A program made the translations under genes and the position numbers. Positions 21,508 to 25,062 of a DNA stretch of 25,062 bases are shown piece by piece. Within the stretch, counting starts at the first letter, position 1. Each line of letters opens with the position of its first letter. The notes under the pieces were generated by a model that was not told the origin of the DNA, made no database searches, and saw nothing but the letters and a program-made list of their open reading frames with translations. Source of the DNA: an uncultured Lachnospiraceae bacterium (GTDB lineage Bacteria > Bacillota > Clostridia > Lachnospirales > Lachnospiraceae); NCBI GenBank assembly GCA_902476645.1, contig CABSEG010000043.1, forward strand, positions 1 to 25,062, read 5' to 3'.

Positions 21508-22794
21508 TTAGCTCTTTCTTTTATTCTTACTTGTTTTATTATTTTTAGAGAGGAAGTCCATATCCACCACTTCCGCTCCATTTTTACTCTTTTTCAGAGT
21601 ATTCCCCTGTATTTTATTTTTGTTGCTTCCTGTGTTGATGGAAAGGGCGGGAGCGCTTTTGCTGCCTGAAACCACGTTTTTTTGCAACGTATTTGAGACG
21701 CACCGGTCAATCAGTCTGATACCGGCTGTTGACACATTAAAAATCTGATTATTAGAAAGCACAGAACAACTTGTGGCCAACATAAAAATTCCATTAGACT
21801 CTTTTCCATAGCTGGCCCTGCGAGCTCCTGAAAAAGCCTTCGTGTTTTTTATGGTATTTCCAACCAGTTTGACGTTTTTGCTGTTCTGACTGTAAATCCC
21901 CGCTCTTTTTGCTCGGGTGATCTGATTATTGCTTATCGTACAATTCTTCCACTGAAGAAAAAAGACGCCCTCTCCTTCCAAGTTCTTAAACTTATTTTTG
22001 GTAACTGTGATATCTGTATAGGGATTGGCCTGCGCCCCTCTGTCTGAGTAGCTGTGAGAGCCCAATCCCCTGGCAACTTTCTGGAAACGGCAGTTTTTAA
22101 TCACCACGTTATGGCATCCTTTTCCATTGTAGGGCACGCAGCCTGACATAGCGCTTGGGGTTGCCACATCCAACTGAATCGCTTCTTTTGGTTGTAAGTC
22201 CTGTGAACCACGGTACAAAGTGTTTCCCGTGAAGGTACATCCGGAAATGGTAACTGCCTGGGCATCTCCCATCTCAAAAATATGCGTGTAACGATTGCTC
22301 TTAAACACCGCGTCTTTCACGAGTAAATTTTTTACATGCGCCAAAAATACCAGCGAGGAATTAGAGGCCTCTTTTGCCGGCTGCTTGGAAGTATCCCAGG
22401 AGCCCCCCTCTATAATGATATTTTCATAGGAAGTATGGTTCTCCTGTTCAAACCGAAGGATATTCGTGCCACTGCGCTTATATAACACGGCTCCTTTGGC
22501 ATAGATCCATATGTTGCTTGGCAGATGGATCGTCTTGTTAACCGAGTACTTTCCCGGTTCTATCACAATTTTGTACTGGGTCTTTCTGCTTGCATTGGCC
22601 TTTGCTTCCTTTAGATACTCCCCAAATACTTCGTCAAAATCATCCTTAGGGGTAACTACCCGTTCTACTACCTGGCTATACTCAGGGAGTTTTGCACCGG
22701 TCGCCTTACTTCCCGCTGCAGCCTGCACGCCCATGGGAATACATAAAAGCAGTAAAAGTCCGATAAACAGCCTTAATGATGTTTTTTTCTTCAT
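21508..22794 (-). CDS. Secreted right-handed parallel beta-helix protein
   Basis: A 428-residue protein with a clear signal peptide (MKKKTSLRLFIGLLLLLC, cleavage near VQA, residue 25). After an N-terminal cap (IVIEPGKYSVNKTIHLPSN, typical of pectate-lyase-like folds) it consists of PbH1-type coils: VTISGCTFTGN, VVIKNCRFQKV, ITVTKNKFKNL, CTISNNQITRA, VKLVGNTIKNT, SVLSNNQIFNV and TLQKNVVSGS. These folds occur in polysaccharide lyases, glycoside hydrolases and surface binding proteins. No decisive catalytic motif was recognised, so the activity is open. AAGGAGA lies eight bases before the ATG. It follows the 656-residue secreted protein by 61 bases with no strong terminator, so the two are probably cotranscribed. 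The C-terminal tail is rich in Lys, Asn and Ser. Confidence 0.8.
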   Translation of the reverse strand: MKKKTSLRLFIGLLLLLCIPMGVQAAAGSKATGAKLPEYSQVVERVVTPKDDFDEVFGEYLKEAKANASRKTQYKIVIEPGKYSVNKTIHLPSNIWIYAKGAVLYKRSGTNILRFEQENHTSYENIIIEGGSWDTSKQPAKEASNSSLVFLAHVKNLLVKDAVFKSNRYTHIFEMGDAQAVTISGCTFTGNTLYRGSQDLQPKEAIQLDVATPSAMSGCVPYNGKGCHNVVIKNCRFQKVARGLGSHSYSDRGAQANPYTDITVTKNKFKNLEGEGVFFLQWKNCTISNNQITRAKRAGIYSQNSKNVKLVGNTIKNTKAFSGARRASYGKESNGIFMLATSCSVLSNNQIFNVSTAGIRLIDRCVSNTLQKNVVSGSKSAPALSINTGSNKNKIQGNTLKKSKNGAEVVDMDFLSKNNKTSKNKRKS

Positions 22795-22855
22795 ACTTTT
22801 CTTCTCCTTTTTTCTATTTCCGCAGAGGTCTTATTTACTCTGCAAAATAGCTTTC

Positions 22856-24826
22856 TTAACGAAACATATGAGTAATACGTTTTCTTTGTCCTGCTTTTGT
22901 AAAACGTAGCAATTTTTTCTTACAGGATGAAACCTCTTTTACTTTTATCCCTTTTTTGGCAGTGGAAAGTGTCAGCTTATGCACCTTCTTATCCTTACAT
23001 TTAAACTTTAGGAACGCTGTTTTTCCGTTGGGCAAAATTGTGGCTTTCATGTTCTTTTTTGTCAGATAAGGCATATGAATCGATACCCGCATCTTCTTCC
23101 CCTGGACCTTGAAAATACGACAGTAGAACCCACCGTTTGAATACCCAAACCAGGTTCCCGCCTTAAACCTGGATTTCACCGTAACTTTACAGGTATAAGT
23201 CCTCCCCTGATAACGCGCCTGAATGGTTGCCGTTCCGATCTTCTTTCCCTTTACCACACCTTTTGATGTCACGGAAGCAATAGATTTGTTCTTACTTTTC
23301 CAGACGACAGGGCCCTTTGTGGAGTTCAGTTTCAGGCGCAGCGTGTCTCCCACAGTTATATTGGCCTTTTTCTTATTTAAAGCAGTCTTCTGGCTAACCA
23401 TTCCACTTTCCGATTCTGGCGTCACCTTTTTTGGTGGAGCTACCGTGACCTGACAGGAAGCGCTTTTATATCCACCATCCAGCGATCTCACCGTAATCGT
23501 TGCCGTCCCCTCCTGTTTTGCCGTAACCCGTCCATATAGATTGACGGATGCCACCTGATCATTGCTGCTTTCCCAAGCCACACTCGGAAAGGAGGCATTC
23601 CCCGGCGTCACCGACGCAGTCAGATCCATTTCTTCTCCTTCTGTCATAGTACAACTTGTCCTGGAAATCGTTATCCCGCTCACGGGCACATAGGGTGTTG
23701 TCAAAAGTGACACTTGATACTTTTCATTGGGTTCCAGGCTGCCTGTCACGCGAAGATAATAGGTTCCAGGCTGCAAAATAAGAGATTCTGACTTTATGTA
23801 AGGCTGCTTACTGCTTTGTAAAAGCAGCCTTTCTTGATCCGAATTTGCCTCGTATAAAAACGCCATACATGCCCCGTCAAATTCCTTTCTGGGGGTGCTA
23901 AGCTCTACATATGCCACAGATGGCACGGAAATGTTTACGCAGTAATAATCCTGATCCTGGTAACTGTTAAAATTTCCGGTATAAGTCTGATTCACTGTAA
24001 TGGGGTTTGCCATATCTCTGAAATCATTCTTCTCCTCCTCGAAACATTCGTCCAGAGTTTGCTCTTGATACTGAAATTTCACCTGATACTGGACCCTGCT
24101 TCCTTTCAATACAATATAATAAGTGCCTGCCGGAAGGCGAAGCTGAGGAGAATCGTATTTCAATAAATAATTGACGCTTCCCTGAAATAGTGCTTGAGTA
24201 TTGCCGTATTCGTCCGCTTCATAAATTTCCAATGCTCTCCAATAGCTCTCTGTATGCGCAAAAGATAGCGCTACTTGAAGTACTCCCGGTCTCTCCATCT
24301 TGACCTGATAGCAGTCCGTATCCGTATCATAGTCTCCCCATACGTCAAAGCTCCCCTCATAAGTTTGGTTCAGTTCCGCCAAATTCGACTGTTCAACCCC
24401 GCCGTTTTCTTCTGTCTCACCCCAATACTCGTGGGACGACTGGTATTGAACCGTAACCAAAGCATCGAAAAGAGAATCCGCTGATACCTCCATCTCGCAT
24501 CGGTACGTTCCTTCCATCAGGGTCAGGTATCCGGAATCTGCTGTTTCCGTTCCAAGTCTCCCTTTTCCTTTGGCATAACCTACATAAGCGCCCGTAGTAT
24601 CGTCGTACCGATACAAGGAATAATTTACACTTGTGGCGTGAACGCGTTCCATCCAAATGCGGATTCTTCCGCTCTGCTCCAAAGAAAACTCCCAGGATTC
24701 CCCCACCTGGCTCAATTCATACTGTTGGTTCAGCTCCACAGGCGCGGCTGCCTGTGCCTGTCTCCCCCCTAGGACACAGCCAAATAGCAGTACAATGAAA
24801 CACAGCCATATTTTTGATACCTTCAT
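22856..24826 (-). CDS. Secreted protein with three PPC-like beta-sandwiches and two Big_2 Ig-like domains
   Basis: A 656-residue secreted protein; the signal peptide ends near AQA (residue 26-27), and AAGGAGG precedes the ATG. Residues about 28-130, 150-255 and 270-380 are three sandwich domains like bacterial pre-peptidase C-terminal (PPC) domains, each ending in a strand such as LPAGTYYIVLKG or LQPGTYYLRVTG. Two Big_2 domains follow (about 383-463 and 478-552; SSNDQVASVNLYGRVTAKQEG and SKNKSIASVTSKGVVKGKKI). The last about 100 residues are very rich in Lys with several Cys and match no family I recognise. No catalytic domain is visible, so a binding or scaffold role at the cell surface is likely. 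First gene of a probable two-gene unit with the 428-residue beta-helix protein. No convincing promoter was found; TAGAAT in its leader is a weak -10. Confidence 0.78.
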   Translation of the reverse strand: MKVSKIWLCFIVLLFGCVLGGRQAQAAAPVELNQQYELSQVGESWEFSLEQSGRIRIWMERVHATSVNYSLYRYDDTTGAYVGYAKGKGRLGTETADSGYLTLMEGTYRCEMEVSADSLFDALVTVQYQSSHEYWGETEENGGVEQSNLAELNQTYEGSFDVWGDYDTDTDCYQVKMERPGVLQVALSFAHTESYWRALEIYEADEYGNTQALFQGSVNYLLKYDSPQLRLPAGTYYIVLKGSRVQYQVKFQYQEQTLDECFEEEKNDFRDMANPITVNQTYTGNFNSYQDQDYYCVNISVPSVAYVELSTPRKEFDGACMAFLYEANSDQERLLLQSSKQPYIKSESLILQPGTYYLRVTGSLEPNEKYQVSLLTTPYVPVSGITISRTSCTMTEGEEMDLTASVTPGNASFPSVAWESSNDQVASVNLYGRVTAKQEGTATITVRSLDGGYKSASCQVTVAPPKKVTPESESGMVSQKTALNKKKANITVGDTLRLKLNSTKGPVVWKSKNKSIASVTSKGVVKGKKIGTATIQARYQGRTYTCKVTVKSRFKAGTWFGYSNGGFYCRIFKVQGKKMRVSIHMPYLTKKNMKATILPNGKTAFLKFKCKDKKVHKLTLSTAKKGIKVKEVSSCKKKLLRFTKAGQRKRITHMFR

Positions 24827-24925
24827 TTTCTTCTCCTCCTTTTTGGCTTCTTGTTTCCTTTACTAGGATTCTACCATGAAATGGAGCTTTTGGGTATCTT
24901 GTTTTCTGATTAAGCTTCTAAAAAA

Positions 24926-24964
24926 GGTACTGCAAAGACAGGAATTTTCCTTCTTTGCAGTACC
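24926..24964 (-). terminator. Terminator of the dockerin-like gene at the right edge
   Basis: Thirteen perfect pairs, GGTACTGCAAAGA (24964-24952 on the minus strand) with TCTTTGCAGTACC (24938-24926), followed by six T on the minus strand. The plus-strand side is also T-rich, so it may work in both directions. It stands 39 bases after the stop of the edge gene. Confidence 0.9.
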
Positions 24965-25003
24965 TATTCTTATTTTTATTAAATTGATTTGAAATACCCT
25001 ATC

Positions 25004-25062
25004 TTAGAAGGCCGCAATCTTCTCTGCTGCATACTGCAAAATTAAGACTGCATCGCTGGTGT
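25004..25062 (-). CDS. C-terminal end of a protein with a dockerin-like repeat (5' part outside the window)
   Basis: Only the last 18 complete codons are visible, reading TSDAVLILQYAAEKIAAF and then TAA at 25006-25004. The pattern (T/S)-S-D-A-x-x-x-L-Q-Y-A-x-x-K-I is the typical helix of the second calcium-binding repeat of type I dockerins; the loop before it (DxNxDG) lies beyond the edge. A perfect terminator 39 bases downstream supports a real gene end. If correct, the full protein would be another secreted carbohydrate-active or adhesion protein, and the organism would have dockerin/cohesin-type assembly somewhere. With so few residues the family call is a pattern match only. Confidence 0.6.
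   Translation of the reverse strand, partial: TSDAVLILQYAAEKIAAF

Noticed and set aside
22822..22844. GCAGAG/CTCTGC hairpin between the 656- and 428-residue protein genes as a terminator
   Set aside because: Six pairs with a 10-base loop and no T tract; the genes are more likely cotranscribed.
358..24826. LPXTG, SLH or cell-wall-binding choline motifs on the secreted proteins
   Set aside because: Checked at the C termini of all five; none present, only Lys-rich Ig-like, LRR_5 or unassigned ends.
1..25062. CRISPR arrays, insertion sequences, phage genes or attachment sites
   Set aside because: No regularly spaced repeats, transposase, integrase or phage-like protein was seen on either strand; coding is continuous and of one style.

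Overview
The window looks like chromosomal DNA of a clostridial Firmicute, most likely a Lachnospiraceae gut bacterium. The reasons are moderate GC, strong AAGGAGG-type ribosome binding sites, sigma-A promoters, U-tract terminators, an FMN riboswitch on an ECF riboflavin transporter, a YesN-type response regulator, and large secreted proteins built from Big_2, FIVAR, discoidin and BspA-like LRR modules. Genus is not determined. Every convincing protein gene lies on the minus strand, so transcription runs from high to low coordinates.

Left part (1-8725): the 5' part of a tRNA-Ser(UGA) with a consensus promoter is followed by a 305-base gap holding a candidate plus-strand structured RNA. Next is a two-gene unit for very large secreted enzymes with a GH95-like (alpha/alpha)6 catalytic core. 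The upstream gene (4355-8725) is intact. The downstream gene (358-4325) is interrupted by a -1 frameshift at an A AAA AAC heptamer, with a Shine-Dalgarno-like GGAGG 10 nt before it and an 8-bp hairpin after it. This is either a programmed frameshift or a one-base homopolymer deletion.

Middle part (8913-15280): a housekeeping cluster, in transcription order NUDIX hydrolase, tsaE, tsaB, rimI, a small Cys-rich protein, rnz, tsaD and ispD. It combines the TsaB/TsaD/TsaE part of tRNA t6A synthesis with tRNA 3'-end maturation, N-terminal acetylation and isoprenoid synthesis. Upstream of it is ribU under an FMN riboswitch with a visible terminator and a possible antiterminator pairing.

Right part (15343-25062): an orphan REC-AraC response regulator; a 1383-residue secreted beta-helix protein with CBM-like, Big_2, InlB-type and LRR_5 modules; a 428-residue secreted beta-helix protein; a 656-residue secreted protein with three PPC-like beta-sandwiches and two Big_2 domains; and, at the edge, the last 19 codons of a gene ending in a dockerin-like helix.

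Together the left and right parts look like an extracellular glycan-degrading and surface-protein repertoire around a conserved housekeeping core. Two proteins with different catalytic folds (4355-8725 and 17112-21263) share the same basic C-terminal LRR_5 module, which suggests a common way of being kept at the cell surface. Substrates cannot be read from the sequence. No transporter, sortase or histidine kinase for these systems lies in the window.
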